Of a DNA stretch of 64,000 nucleotides, positions 17,720 to 26,800 are shown in pieces. The notes under the pieces were generated by a model. The model was not told the origin of the DNA. It saw only the letters and a program-made list of their open reading frames with translations, and ran no database searches. Position 1 is the stretch's first letter. Each line of letters opens with the position of its first letter. The position numbers and the translations under genes were made by a program. The DNA comes from Verrucomicrobiota bacterium (lineage in GTDB: Bacteria; Verrucomicrobiota; Verrucomicrobiia; Limisphaerales; UBA9464): contig VHCG01000002.1 of assembly GCA_016871805.1 (NCBI GenBank), positions 92,690 through 156,689 on the forward strand. Direction: 5' to 3'.

Positions 17720-18470
17720 ACCAGGGTCAGGTCGTGGTCGAGGGGTTCGAAGGGAGTGCGGGACACCGGGGCCAGGTCCCGCATGGGTCCCAGCAGAATC
17801 CAAGGGTGGAGGATCCTGGGGCCAGGTCCTGACGCCGGCTGCATCCGTGATCTCCCGTGGGGCCAGGTCCTCGAGTCTGGGTTTGGGGCCAGGTCATGGA
17901 TATCAGGGGTCGGCAGTCGGCTGTGGGGTCAGGTCCTTGTGCGGGCGGCGTTCGATCCGGGGACAGGTCCTGGGTTCCGGAGCTGGGGGTTCCGGAGTTG
18001 GGGACAGGCCCTTCTCGGGACCCTTGGAACCGGGGCGTTGTTGTGTCGTGTTCTGGAGTCGCAACCTTCTCCTGTAGAAAGTTTTGATTCGATGTTGAGG
18101 TCCCGAGAAACCTTGGGTGGGGCCAGGTCCCGGATCCGAGTGGGGCCAGGCTCTTTGTGCTCTTTGCTTCGCGCACTGGCCGCAGTCTTTGGGGTCTTTG
18201 GGGCCAGGTCCTCTGAGCAGGGGATCGCAGTGCCGAATACGTGGCCAGGTCCTGACGCCGGCTGCATCACGGATCTCCCATGGGGCCCGGATCTTCCATG
18301 GGGCCAGGTCCTCGGGATTGGGTTTGGGGTCAGGTCATGGATGTCAGGGGTCGGCAGTCGGCTGTGGGGTCAGGTCCTCGGGTTGACCGATTTCCGTCTG
18401 GGGCCAGGTCCTCGCTTCCCAGGTCCTGGGTGCCAGGGTTGGGGCCAGGCCCTTGGGGTCAGGTCGTGGG
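17720..18470 (+). repeat. Dense array of GGGGCCAGGTCC-like short direct repeats
   Basis: I count about 19 occurrences of a GGGG(C/T/A)CAGG(T/C)C(C/A) motif in about 750 bases, at irregular spacing of 15 to 115 bases and all in one orientation. A longer direct duplication sits within it: 17819-17936 is repeated at 18243-18377, with shared GACGCCGGCTGCATC and GGTCGGCAGTCGGCTGTGG. The second copy has an extra stretch of about 17 bases. Spacers are not unique CRISPR-like sequences. Frames run open by chance because of the GC content. The array reaches to within about 50 bases of the ABC binding-protein gene and may have overwritten its original leader. Confidence 0.75.
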
Positions 18471-18520
18471 CCGGGGGATTTCGGGCTCTCTGGAGGCGGG
18501 TTCTCCGGAGCGGGTGTTGG

Positions 18521-19456
18521 GTGGTCCTGCTCATGGGGGGGGTGGCCTGCCGTCAGGAATCCCCAGATTCCGGTGCCGGGGAGGTGGTGGTGTATTGCGC
18601 CCAGGATCAGGTAGTGGCCGAGCCTCTCCTGGCGACGTTCACCCGCCAGACCGGGATCCGGGTCCGGGCGGTGTTCGACAGCGAGGCCGTGAAGACGGTC
18701 GGGCTGGCGAACCGGCTTCTGGCCGAACGGGCGCATCCCACCGCCGAGGTCTTCTGGGGCAACGAGGAGCTGCGCACCCGTCAGCTAGCCGCCGCCGGGG
18801 TGTTCCGGAGTCCCGACAGCTGGTGGGCGTTCGGCCGTCGCACGCGGTGCTGGGTGGTGCGGTCGCGACCCTCCGGTCCAGTGGTTCCGGTGGATCGATC
18901 GGGCCAGCCCTTCACGCCTCCCGAAACCCTGACCGCGCTGACCAACTCGACATGGCGTGGACGGGTCTCCATGGCATTCCCGCTGTTTGGTACCACGGCC
19001 ACCCATCTGCTGGCGCTCCGCCAGCACTGGGGGGGTGAGGGCTGGACGGCCTGGTGCGGGGCCCTCGCTGCGAATCGTCCGTTCCTCGAGGAGGGGAACT
19101 CCCACGTGGTTCGGCGGGTGGCCCGGGGGGAGGCGCTCCTCGGGTTGACGGATTCCGACGATGTCCGGGCCGCAGTCCGGGAAGGACTTCCAGTCCGGGC
19201 GTTGCCGCTGGGAGACCTGTCCCTGTCCATGCCCAATACCGTCGCTCTCGTGGCCCGTTCCGATGGGATCCGACCCCAGGCCGAAACCCTCGTCGCCTAT
19301 CTTCGGAGTCCCGAGGTCGAGTCGCGCCTGGTGGCCGAGGGTGCCTTGGAGCCCGGCGACGGTCCGACGCCGTCGGGGTTGCGACCGGACTGGAAACGCC
19401 TGGTGGCTGAAATGGAGGAGGGCGTTCAGGCGCTTGAGAGGATCTTCCGTCGATGA
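18521..19456 (+). CDS. Fe3+-type ABC transporter substrate-binding lipoprotein
   Basis: An extracytoplasmic iron-binding-protein-like subunit (FbpA/AfuA-type fold) of about 311 residues. A short hydrophobic stretch ending in the lipobox GGVAC marks a lipoprotein. The mature part begins VVVYCAQDQVVAEPLL, typical of the family, with later LANRLLAERAHPTAEVFWGNE (as two motifs) and STWRGRVSMAFPLFGTT. The start is uncertain: GTG 18521 gives almost no basic n-region, ATG 18533 is shorter, and upstream in-frame TTG 18383 lies inside the repeat array. A basic segment just upstream (WRRVLRSG) suggests the true start was in sequence now formed by repeats. The permease fusion follows after 24 bases. Confidence 0.8.
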   Translation: MVLLMGGVACRQESPDSGAGEVVVYCAQDQVVAEPLLATFTRQTGIRVRAVFDSEAVKTVGLANRLLAERAHPTAEVFWGNEELRTRQLAAAGVFRSPDSWWAFGRRTRCWVVRSRPSGPVVPVDRSGQPFTPPETLTALTNSTWRGRVSMAFPLFGTTATHLLALRQHWGGEGWTAWCGALAANRPFLEEGNSHVVRRVARGEALLGLTDSDDVRAAVREGLPVRALPLGDLSLSMPNTVALVARSDGIRPQAETLVAYLRSPEVESRLVAEGALEPGDGPTPSGLRPDWKRLVAEMEEGVQALERIFRR

Positions 19457-19480
19457 GCGGCGTGTGACCCGGGTCGCGTC

Positions 19481-21904
19481 ATGAGTGGGTTCCTCCTCTT
19501 GCTCCAATCGCTGGGTCTGGGTGTCCTGGCGACGCTGGGCGCCTTGGGCCTTGGCGGGATGGTCGCCCTGGCCGGCATGGTGTCGGGGGGCTTCGGACGT
19601 CGGGTCTGGCGGGGTCTGGCGGTTGCGGCCCTGGCGTTGCCGCCGTTCTGGCTGGCCAACAGCTGGCTGGAGCTCCTGTCGGCCGTGCGGTTGTCGATCC
19701 CGACGGATGCCTGGGATGGATGGGCGTTCCTCGCGACGGCTGGCATCCTGGCCTCGATGCTGTGGCCGGTGGTCGCCATGGTGGCCTGGGCGGCCTGGAG
19801 TCGGCTTCAGGCCGCACACCTGGAGTCGGATCCCGGGCTGCGGGGGCTGCGATTTCTGGGTGCGGTCCTGTTACCGATGGGCCGGACCGAGTGGGGGATT
19901 GCGACGGCGATGGTCTTCGTGCTCGCGGTGGCCAACTTCACCGTGCCGGTGCTGTTCCAGGTCCGGGTGTTCACCGAGGCGTTCTGGATCCGGTTCAACA
20001 CCCGCTTCGATGTCGTCGGGGCCATGGCGGTCGGCTGGCCGTTGTGGGTGTTGCCGATCCTGTTTCTCCGGTTCTGGAAGCCTGGATCCTGGACCTGGCC
20101 CCGGATCGAATCCGAGGCCCCGGCCTCCGCATGGGGACAGGCCCTAGGGGGCTGGGCCTGGGCGGCACGGTTCCTGGCGGTGGCGGGACTCGCGGTCACG
20201 ATCGGGGTTCCGTTCGGGCTCTGGGTGGTGTCGAACCGGACCTGGGCCGAGCTTCCGGGGGCGGTGGCGGCCGGGGGCGGGACCATTGGGAACACCCTCC
20301 GGACCGCAATGGTTCCGGCGACTCTCGGGGTCGGACTGTCCCTCGCGTTCCGTGGCCTCGGCCTGCGTTCCTCCCGATGGCTTTGGGGTCCCTTCCTGGT
20401 GCCCGGGATCGTGCTCGCGATGGTGCTGGTGCGCGGACTCCACCAACCCGTCGTCCCGGACGCCTTGCGAGGCTGGGCCGCGGTCTGGTTCGCCCTCACC
20501 CTTCGGTATCTCGCGCCGGCCTGGTTTCTGGTGGAGGCGGCGTTGGCAGCTGCGGATCCGCGGTGGTCCGAAGCCGCGCGTTCGGTGGGGGCGGGACGCT
20601 GGCGAACCTTCCGGACAGTGGTCCTTCCGCAGGCCTACCCGCATCTCGGTGTCGCCTGGATGGCGGTGTACCTGCTGTGCCTCTGGGACGTCGAGACGGT
20701 CATCCTGCTCCAGCCCCCCGGAGGGGAGACCCTCGCGCTGCGGATCTTCAACCTGCTGCACTACGGTCACGCAGGGCAGGTGAACGCCCTGTGCGGGGTG
20801 ATGCTGGGCCTTGCGGTGGCGCCGCTGCTGTTGGGATGGGGCATCCAGCGCCTCCTCCGGCAGGGATTCCTGGCTGGACGGCCTGCGGTCCTCGCGTCTG
20901 TGGTCCTCGCTCTCGCCGGGTGTGGCGATCCGGGACCCGCCTCGACGTCTGTACCCTCGGACTCCCGCCTGTTCTCCCGCATCGAGTCCATTGGCTCCCG
21001 GGGCGTGGCACCCGGACAGTTCAACAAGCCGCGGTCCCTCGTCTGCGATCGGGACGACCGGCTCTTCGTCGCCGACTTCACCGGGCGGATCCAGCGGTTT
21101 GGTTCCGACGGACGGTTTCAGCTCCAGTGGCAGATGCCGGAGACGGACCTGGGCAAGCCCAAGGGGATGGGACTGGATCGCGATGGGGACATCGTCGTGG
21201 TGGAGCCGCACTACATGCGGGTGAACCACTTCACGCCCGACGGGTTGCTGGTCTCGCGATGGGGGACCCGGGGGCAGTCGGAGGGGGAGTTCATCCTGCC
21301 CCGGGCCGTGGTCCAGGATCCCACCGGTTCCTTTGTGCTGAGCGAATACACGGTGGTGGAGCGGATCCAACGGTTCCGTCCGGACGTGAAGGATCTGGGA
21401 CGGTTCCCGTCGCCGATCGCGTCCCCGTTCCGTGCGCCACCAAGTCCGGACGTCCGACGTCTCGTCGATCGGGTCTGGGGCACGCCGGGATCGGGACCGG
21501 GCCAGCTCAACCGTGCGGAGGGGTTGGCCGTGGACAGGGAGGGTCACCTCTGGGTCGCGGATTCCTGCAACCATCGGGTGGAGGTGTTCGATCGTGACGG
21601 ACGGTGGATCCAGACCGTGGGTCGTGCGGGTCCTGGACCGGGGGAGTTCAGCTATCCCTACGATGTGAAGATCGATGCCGAGGGGCGGGTGTTCGTCTGC
21701 GAGTTCGGCAATAGCCGGATCAGCATCTTCGATGCGGCGGGTCGGCTGGTGGAGGTAATCGGCCGGTCGGGCGGGGCCCTGGGCCAGTTCGCCAATCCGT
21801 GGTCGATCGCCCTGGATTCGATGGGAAACCTGTATGTCGCCGATTCCCAGAACCACCGGGTCCAGAAACTGGTCCGGCGTGAGACGAGGGCCTCCGATCG
21901 CTGA
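19481..21904 (+). CDS. Fe3+-type ABC permease fused in frame to an NHL-repeat propeller
   Basis: An 807-residue protein. Residues 1-465 are a binding-protein-dependent permease with about eleven or twelve hydrophobic helices; the cytoplasmic ATPase-contact loop is seen in the second half as EAARSVGAGRW then VVLPQAYPHLG. After the basic cytoplasmic stretch RLLRQGFLAGR comes one more hydrophobic segment ending in a lipobox-like ALAGC (Cys481). Residues about 495-807 then form an NHL beta-propeller with repeated GVAPGQFNKPRSLV, LFVADF, GLAVDREGHLWVADS and NLYVADSQNHRVQ. Topology would place the propeller outside the membrane. There is no stop or frameshift at the junction. The lipobox suggests a former separate lipoprotein gene. 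No ATPase gene is in the window. Confidence 0.82.
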   Translation: MSGFLLLLQSLGLGVLATLGALGLGGMVALAGMVSGGFGRRVWRGLAVAALALPPFWLANSWLELLSAVRLSIPTDAWDGWAFLATAGILASMLWPVVAMVAWAAWSRLQAAHLESDPGLRGLRFLGAVLLPMGRTEWGIATAMVFVLAVANFTVPVLFQVRVFTEAFWIRFNTRFDVVGAMAVGWPLWVLPILFLRFWKPGSWTWPRIESEAPASAWGQALGGWAWAARFLAVAGLAVTIGVPFGLWVVSNRTWAELPGAVAAGGGTIGNTLRTAMVPATLGVGLSLAFRGLGLRSSRWLWGPFLVPGIVLAMVLVRGLHQPVVPDALRGWAAVWFALTLRYLAPAWFLVEAALAAADPRWSEAARSVGAGRWRTFRTVVLPQAYPHLGVAWMAVYLLCLWDVETVILLQPPGGETLALRIFNLLHYGHAGQVNALCGVMLGLAVAPLLLGWGIQRLLRQGFLAGRPAVLASVVLALAGCGDPGPASTSVPSDSRLFSRIESIGSRGVAPGQFNKPRSLVCDRDDRLFVADFTGRIQRFGSDGRFQLQWQMPETDLGKPKGMGLDRDGDIVVVEPHYMRVNHFTPDGLLVSRWGTRGQSEGEFILPRAVVQDPTGSFVLSEYTVVERIQRFRPDVKDLGRFPSPIASPFRAPPSPDVRRLVDRVWGTPGSGPGQLNRAEGLAVDREGHLWVADSCNHRVEVFDRDGRWIQTVGRAGPGPGEFSYPYDVKIDAEGRVFVCEFGNSRISIFDAAGRLVEVIGRSGGALGQFANPWSIALDSMGNLYVADSQNHRVQKLVRRETRASDR

Positions 21905-22028
21905 AGCATCGGCGGCGGGGAGGAGCGCCCCGCGGGATCGGGAGAGTTTGGAGAAACGGGAGAAACGATCGAAACGGTTTCCATCCCCATCCGTCCCCTG
22001 TAGCCTTCGGCAGTCCCCCGGATTGCCC

Positions 22029-23114
22029 ATGAAACGTCGTGCCTTTCTCCAGTCGGCGGCCGTTGCCGCGTCCACCGTCGCCTTTCCCTCCCTCCTTTGC
22101 GCCGCCGACAAGTCCGGCACGAAGCGCGCCCTAGTGGGCACCGGCGAACACATCTACGAGTGCCACCATGGCTGGGGCGAACTGCCGTCCCACCTGAAAT
22201 GGGGCGAGACCCATGGTGTCGCGGTCGACGCCCAGGGCTTCATCTACATCAAGAACAACACCGGTCCGTCCGGGTTGCGGCACCAGGACTGCATCGTGGT
22301 GTTCGATCCGAACGGGAAGTTCGTCCGGAGCTTTGGCGACGAGTACAGCGCCTACAACATCCACACGGTCGGACACGGCATCGACATCCGGAAGGAGGGG
22401 GGCACCGAGTATCTCTACCTCACCCATACCTGGGCCAACCTCGTGACCAAGACGACCCTCGACGGCGAGATCGTCTGGGCGCTGAGCACGCCGTGGGAGT
22501 CGGGGGTGTACAAGGACCGCAAGGAGTTCATCCCGACGAATGTGGCGTTCCATCCGACCGATGGCTCGTTCTACATCGCCGATGGCTACGGCTCGGGCCA
22601 CATCCTTCGTTTCGATGCCAACGGGAAGTACCTCTCGAACTTCGGGGGGCGGGGCGGGGCCGACCAGCATGGCAAGTTCTCCACGCCGCACGGGCTCTGG
22701 GTCGACACCCGTCCGGGACGCGATCCGATGCTGTGCATCTGCGACCGTGCCAATGCGCGTCTCGAATATTTCACGCTGGACGGCACGTACGTCAGCACGG
22801 TGTCGGGCCTCAGCTATCCGGCGCACCTCGACATCCGGGGCGACGTGATGGTGTGTCCCGACCTGCATGCGCGGGTGACGTTGTTCGACAAGGACAACCG
22901 GGTGATCTCGCATCTGGGCTACGACCAGGCCTGGACCGATCGGGTGCTCAACAAGGGCGGGCAGGGGGGATTCGTGATGCGGACCCAGCCCAAGACCTGG
23001 GAGGATGGCCGGTTCATCCACCCGCACGACGCCTGTTTCGACCGCGATGGCAATCTGTTCGTGGTCGAGTGGGTCTCCGTGGGGCGTGTGTCGAAGCTCA
23101 GGAAGGTGTCCTGA
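22029..23114 (+). CDS. Tat-exported NHL-repeat protein
   Basis: A 361-residue secreted protein. It begins with a twin-arginine signal (MKRRAFLQSAAVAAS, cleavage near LLCAA). The remainder is a six-bladed-type NHL propeller with blades visible as THGVAVDAQGFIYI, DGSFYIADGYG, LWVDTRPGRDP and HDACFDRDGNLFVVEW. Verrucomicrobial and planctomycetal proteins of this kind are abundant and lack an assigned enzymatic role; peptidyl-alpha-hydroxyglycine lyases share the fold. It follows the permease-NHL fusion by 124 bases and may have arisen from the same propeller family. ATG 22029 is preferred because it places the RR motif correctly. Confidence 0.88.
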   Translation: MKRRAFLQSAAVAASTVAFPSLLCAADKSGTKRALVGTGEHIYECHHGWGELPSHLKWGETHGVAVDAQGFIYIKNNTGPSGLRHQDCIVVFDPNGKFVRSFGDEYSAYNIHTVGHGIDIRKEGGTEYLYLTHTWANLVTKTTLDGEIVWALSTPWESGVYKDRKEFIPTNVAFHPTDGSFYIADGYGSGHILRFDANGKYLSNFGGRGGADQHGKFSTPHGLWVDTRPGRDPMLCICDRANARLEYFTLDGTYVSTVSGLSYPAHLDIRGDVMVCPDLHARVTLFDKDNRVISHLGYDQAWTDRVLNKGGQGGFVMRTQPKTWEDGRFIHPHDACFDRDGNLFVVEWVSVGRVSKLRKVS

Positions 23115-23191
23115 ACCGCAGGGGCAGGGAATCGGTCGGCCGACAAAAACCCGCTTCCGGCAGCCTTGGTTTTCCCTCAGGCTCTCCACCC

Positions 23192-26100
23192 GTGGAACCC
23201 GCTTCGGCCGCTCCATTGGCCCAAGGGGAACGTTCGCAGTTCCTCGACCTGTACCGGACGATGCTCACCGCCCGGACGGTGGATCGCGTCGAGGTAGAAC
23301 TCGTCAACCGGGGTGAGGGATTCTTCCATGTCGGTGGGGCCGGCCATGAGGCCGCAGCCGTCCTGGCACCGCTCCTGACTCCCGACGACTGGCTCCATCT
23401 CCATTATCGGGACAAGGCCCTGATGATCGCCCGGGGCATCCCGCCGGAGCAGTTCTTCCACAGCCTCCTGTGCACCGCCCGATCCCACTCGGCCGGTCGC
23501 CAGATGAGCGCCCACCTGAGTGCGCCCGAACTCAAGGTTCTCAGCCTTGTGGGTCCCGTGGGCAACAACGCCCTCCAGGCTGTCGGGGTCGCCACCGAAC
23601 TGCAGGCCCGTCAGGTCCCCGGGAAACCGCTCGTGCTCTGCGCCGTCGGAGACGGCACCAGCCAGCAGGGGGAGTTCCTCGAGGCCGTCGCCGAGGCCGT
23701 CCGCAACCGGCTCCCGGTCCTGTTCTGGATCGAGGACAACCACCTCGCCATCTCCACCCAGACCCGGGGCAGGACCTTCTACGATCGTCCCGATGGCCCG
23801 GCCTCCGAGTTCTACGGACTTCCCATCCATCGTCTCGACGGACGCGACCCGGTCGACTGCTTCCGTCGGCTCCAACCCCTGGTCCACGGCCTCCGCTCCG
23901 GATCCGGCCCCGCCATGGTGGTGCTCGAGGTGGATCGGCTGACCCACCACACGAACGCCGACGACGAGCGGGTCTACCGCGATACGGCTGAGATGGAACG
24001 GGTCCGCCGGGACTCTGATCCCCTCCGTCGGCTGGCGGCCCAGCTGGTCGAGGCAGGTCTCATCGCCGAGGCCCTTTCGGTGCTTGAGACCGAGGTGGAA
24101 AGGGAGGTCCGGGCGGCGGCCGACCGGGCCCTGGCGGCACCGAACCCCGAGGCGAACCGGGACGCCCGGCCGCCGCTGCCGGCCGGTCTGGTCCGGGTAC
24201 CGGAACACCGCGGCACCCAGGACGGTCCGCGATGGACCATGCTGGAGGCACTGCGCGAGACCCTCCGGGTCTGGCTGGCGAAGGATCCGCGCGTCAGTCT
24301 GCACGGACAGGATCTGGAGGATCCGAAGGGCGATGTCTTCGGTCTCACAAGGGGACTCTCCACCGCGTTTCCCGGGCGCGTCGCCAACGCGCCCCTCTCG
24401 GAGAGCACGATTGCCGGCGTGGGCGTCGGACGGGCGCTTGCGGGGGGACGACCGGTCTCCTGTCTGCAGTTCGCCGACTTCCTCCCGCTGGCCTTCAACC
24501 AGATCGCCAGCGAGATGGGATCGCTGTGGTGGCGGACCGATGGCGGCTGGACGGTTCCGATGGTCCTGATGGCGCCCTGCGGCGGGTATCGTCCGGGACT
24601 CGGTCCATTCCACGCCCAGACCTTCGAGAGTGTCGTGGCCCATACCCCGGGTGTGGACGTGGTGGTCCCGAGCACCGCCGCCGATGCGGTCGGGCTGCTC
24701 AATGCCGCGCTGCGCGGGGGGCGTCCCACCGTGTTCCTCTATCCCAAGGTGTGTCTGAACGACCCATCGCTCGCCACGAGCCGCGATGTCGCCGACCACA
24801 TCGTACTGCCGGGCAAGGCCCGCCAGGTGGCCCAGGGCGGGGATCTGACCCTCGTCACCTGGGGTGGGACCGTGCCGCTCTGCCAGCGGGTGGTGACGGC
24901 GCTGCAGGGCGCCGGCGTGGGCGTCGATTTCCTCGATCTCCGGTCGCTCAGCCCGTGGGATGCCGACGCGGTGTGTGCCAGCGTGGAGCGGACCGGCCGG
25001 CTGCTGGTCGTCCATGAGGACAACCTCACCTGCGGGTTCGGGGCCGAGATTGTCGCCACGGTCTCCGAGCGGGTGGACCGCCCCATCCGGGCGCGGCGGG
25101 TGACGCGTCCCGACACCTACGTCCCCTGCAACTACGTCAACCAGCTCGACGTTCTGCCCAGCTTCCAACGGATCCTCGACGAGGCCGGACGCCTCTGTGG
25201 CGTCACCGTCGCCTGGGCCCAGGAGGTTCCTGCCGATGCCGAACGCTTCGTGCTCGAGGCGGTCGGGTCGAGCCCGGCCGACCAGTCGGTGTCGGTCATC
25301 GAATGGAAGGCCGCCGAGGGAAGCACGATCCAGGCTGGCGACCTGATCGCCGATTGCGAGGCCGACAAGGCGACCTTCGAGCTGCGGGCGCCGGTGGGCG
25401 GGGTGATCCGGGATCGGATCGCCGTGGGCGAAAAAGTCCCGGTGGGCACCCTGTTGGCGGTCATCGCCACCAGCCCCACGACGGCGGTCCTGCCCCGGCG
25501 TGTGCCGGTCGAACCCCGTCCGATCCTCGAAAGAAAGCCCGCCGCCGCCTACGGCGCGTCCTCCCCGTCCTCGATGTCGACGCCGGCGGTGCTGTCCGAG
25601 CCGGCGGCCTTCTTCCGCGACGTCGTCGCCATCTCGTCCATCGCCTCGGCCCCGGCCGGACGCGTGGTCACCAACGAGGCGCTCGTCCGCAGGTTCCCCG
25701 GGCGTTCGGCGCAGGACATCGTCCAGCGCACGGGTATCGAGTCCCGTCGCCATCTCGCCCCCGGGGAATCCGCCCTCACCCTGGCGGCGACCGCGGCCCG
25801 GTCGGCCCTGCGGTCCAGCGGCATGACCTTGGCGGATCTCGATGCGATCTACGTGAGCACGAGCTCGCCGGTGTCGGTCAGCCCCAGCATGGCGTGTCTG
25901 CTCCACCATGAGCTCAGCCGCGATGGCGATGCCCGGGACATCCCGGCCAGCGACATCCTGGCGGCCTGCACCGGCTACTTGTACGCCCTGCAGGCGGCCT
26001 TCGACTTCTGCCGATCCGAGCCTGCGGCCAGCGTGCTGGTGGTCACGGCGGAGGCGATGAGCCAGTACACGAATCCGGAGGACTTCGACACGGCGATCGT

Positions 26101-26602
26101 GTTCGCCGACGCCGCGACGGCAACCCTGGTGCACGGACCCCTATCCCCGATGTACCCGAAGGCCTGGGCCTGGCTGCACCGTCCGGTCCTGAGTGCCCGG
26201 GGCGAGGACGGCACGATCCTCCACCACGGCCGTCCCGGGGATCCCAACGTCAATATGGACGGCCTCAAGGTCTTCCCGATGGCGGTCCGGCAGCTGATCG
26301 CGCTGCTCCGTCAGGCCTGCGAGAAGGGGAACCAGGCGGTGGAGGAGCTCGACCATATCATCCCGCACCAGGCCAACGGACGGATCCTCGATGCGGTCGA
26401 CCAGCGGTTGAAGCTGCCCAAGGGACGTCTGATCAACCGGGTCCGATACAGCGGCAACACCAGCAGCAGCACCATCCCTCTGGTACTCGCCGAGCTCCTG
26501 GCCGAGAAGCCCGCACCCCAGGGACGCGCCGGACTCTGCGCGTTCGGCGGTGGATTCACCTTCGGCGCAGCACTGCTGGAGTTCGCCAAGCCAAGGCGCT
26601 GA
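23192..26602 (+). CDS. Four-module fusion: 2-oxoacid dehydrogenase E1-alpha, E1-beta, lipoyl domain, KAS III
   Basis: A 1136-residue protein (GTG 23192; in-frame TTG 23216 is an alternative). Residues 20-340 are E1-alpha with the thiamine-diphosphate motif GDGTSQQGEFLEA (Gly153) ending in EDNHLAIST, and HHTNADDERVYR. Residues 345-670 are E1-beta: CLQFADFLPLAFNQ, GPFHAQTFESVVAHTPG. Residues 690-765 are a lipoyl domain with the lysine in EADKA (Lys726). Residues 800-1136 are a beta-ketoacyl-ACP synthase III with the complete triad Cys926 (AACTG), His1059 (IPHQAN) and Asn1089 (GNTSS), spaced 133 and 30 as in FabH. Known chemistry: E1 decarboxylates a branched 2-oxoacid onto lipoamide; KAS III primes fatty-acid synthesis. 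Inference: one chain supplies and uses branched primers. E2 catalytic and E3 domains are missing. Confidence 0.92.
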   Translation: MEPASAAPLAQGERSQFLDLYRTMLTARTVDRVEVELVNRGEGFFHVGGAGHEAAAVLAPLLTPDDWLHLHYRDKALMIARGIPPEQFFHSLLCTARSHSAGRQMSAHLSAPELKVLSLVGPVGNNALQAVGVATELQARQVPGKPLVLCAVGDGTSQQGEFLEAVAEAVRNRLPVLFWIEDNHLAISTQTRGRTFYDRPDGPASEFYGLPIHRLDGRDPVDCFRRLQPLVHGLRSGSGPAMVVLEVDRLTHHTNADDERVYRDTAEMERVRRDSDPLRRLAAQLVEAGLIAEALSVLETEVEREVRAAADRALAAPNPEANRDARPPLPAGLVRVPEHRGTQDGPRWTMLEALRETLRVWLAKDPRVSLHGQDLEDPKGDVFGLTRGLSTAFPGRVANAPLSESTIAGVGVGRALAGGRPVSCLQFADFLPLAFNQIASEMGSLWWRTDGGWTVPMVLMAPCGGYRPGLGPFHAQTFESVVAHTPGVDVVVPSTAADAVGLLNAALRGGRPTVFLYPKVCLNDPSLATSRDVADHIVLPGKARQVAQGGDLTLVTWGGTVPLCQRVVTALQGAGVGVDFLDLRSLSPWDADAVCASVERTGRLLVVHEDNLTCGFGAEIVATVSERVDRPIRARRVTRPDTYVPCNYVNQLDVLPSFQRILDEAGRLCGVTVAWAQEVPADAERFVLEAVGSSPADQSVSVIEWKAAEGSTIQAGDLIADCEADKATFELRAPVGGVIRDRIAVGEKVPVGTLLAVIATSPTTAVLPRRVPVEPRPILERKPAAAYGASSPSSMSTPAVLSEPAAFFRDVVAISSIASAPAGRVVTNEALVRRFPGRSAQDIVQRTGIESRRHLAPGESALTLAATAARSALRSSGMTLADLDAIYVSTSSPVSVSPSMACLLHHELSRDGDARDIPASDILAACTGYLYALQAAFDFCRSEPAASVLVVTAEAMSQYTNPEDFDTAIVFADAATATLVHGPLSPMYPKAWAWLHRPVLSARGEDGTILHHGRPGDPNVNMDGLKVFPMAVRQLIALLRQACEKGNQAVEELDHIIPHQANGRILDAVDQRLKLPKGRLINRVRYSGNTSSSTIPLVLAELLAEKPAPQGRAGLCAFGGGFTFGAALLEFAKPRR

Positions 26603-26620
26603 AGGCCTTGAAGGCCCAGG

Positions 26621-26645
26621 CCTCCGGACGGTCCGAGTTTTTCAG
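26621..26645 (+). terminator. Candidate intrinsic terminator after the E1-lipoyl-KAS III gene
   Basis: A short GC stem, CTCCGGAC facing GTCCGAG with one bulged base, is followed directly by TTTTT, 20-40 bases after the stop. The stem is weak but it is the only stem plus T-run in this gap. Confidence 0.45.
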
Positions 26646-26714
26646 GGACCCGTCGCCCCAGGGTTCCCTGACAGGAAAGCGTCCTTCGTCGTTGTCGATG
26701 GAAGGACCAGCGGG

Positions 26715-26800
26715 ACTTGATGCCGGAGGGATCCCATCAGGTAGCCGGTGGGGGAGCGCAGCCAGACCACCGGTCACGCGTCCATAGGCCATGCTTCCCG
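26715..26800. repeat. Possible degraded dispersed repeat downstream of the fusion gene
   Basis: The stretch GATGCCGGAGGGATCCC then GGTGGGGGAGCGC and CCAGACCACCGG resembles, as far as I recall, a dispersed non-coding repeat common in planctomycetes and verrucomicrobia. Part of it echoes the GGGATGCCATCAGG stretch at 54282-54295. The remaining bases to 26913 show no gene. Confidence 0.3.

Noticed and set aside
17720..18470. Repeat array considered as a CRISPR
   Set aside because: Repeat units are only about 12 bases, spacing varies from 15 to 115 bases, part of the array is a direct duplication, and no cas gene is present.
25250..25490. Biotinyl domain instead of lipoyl in the fusion protein
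   Set aside because: The attachment motif is ADKA, as in lipoyl domains, not the AMKM-type motif of biotin carriers, and the partner modules are E1 enzymes.
23177..26134. Long minus-strand open frame opposite the E1-lipoyl-KAS III gene
   Set aside because: No recognisable domain, and an Arg/Gly/His-rich composition typical of a shadow frame; the plus strand carries catalytic motifs throughout.
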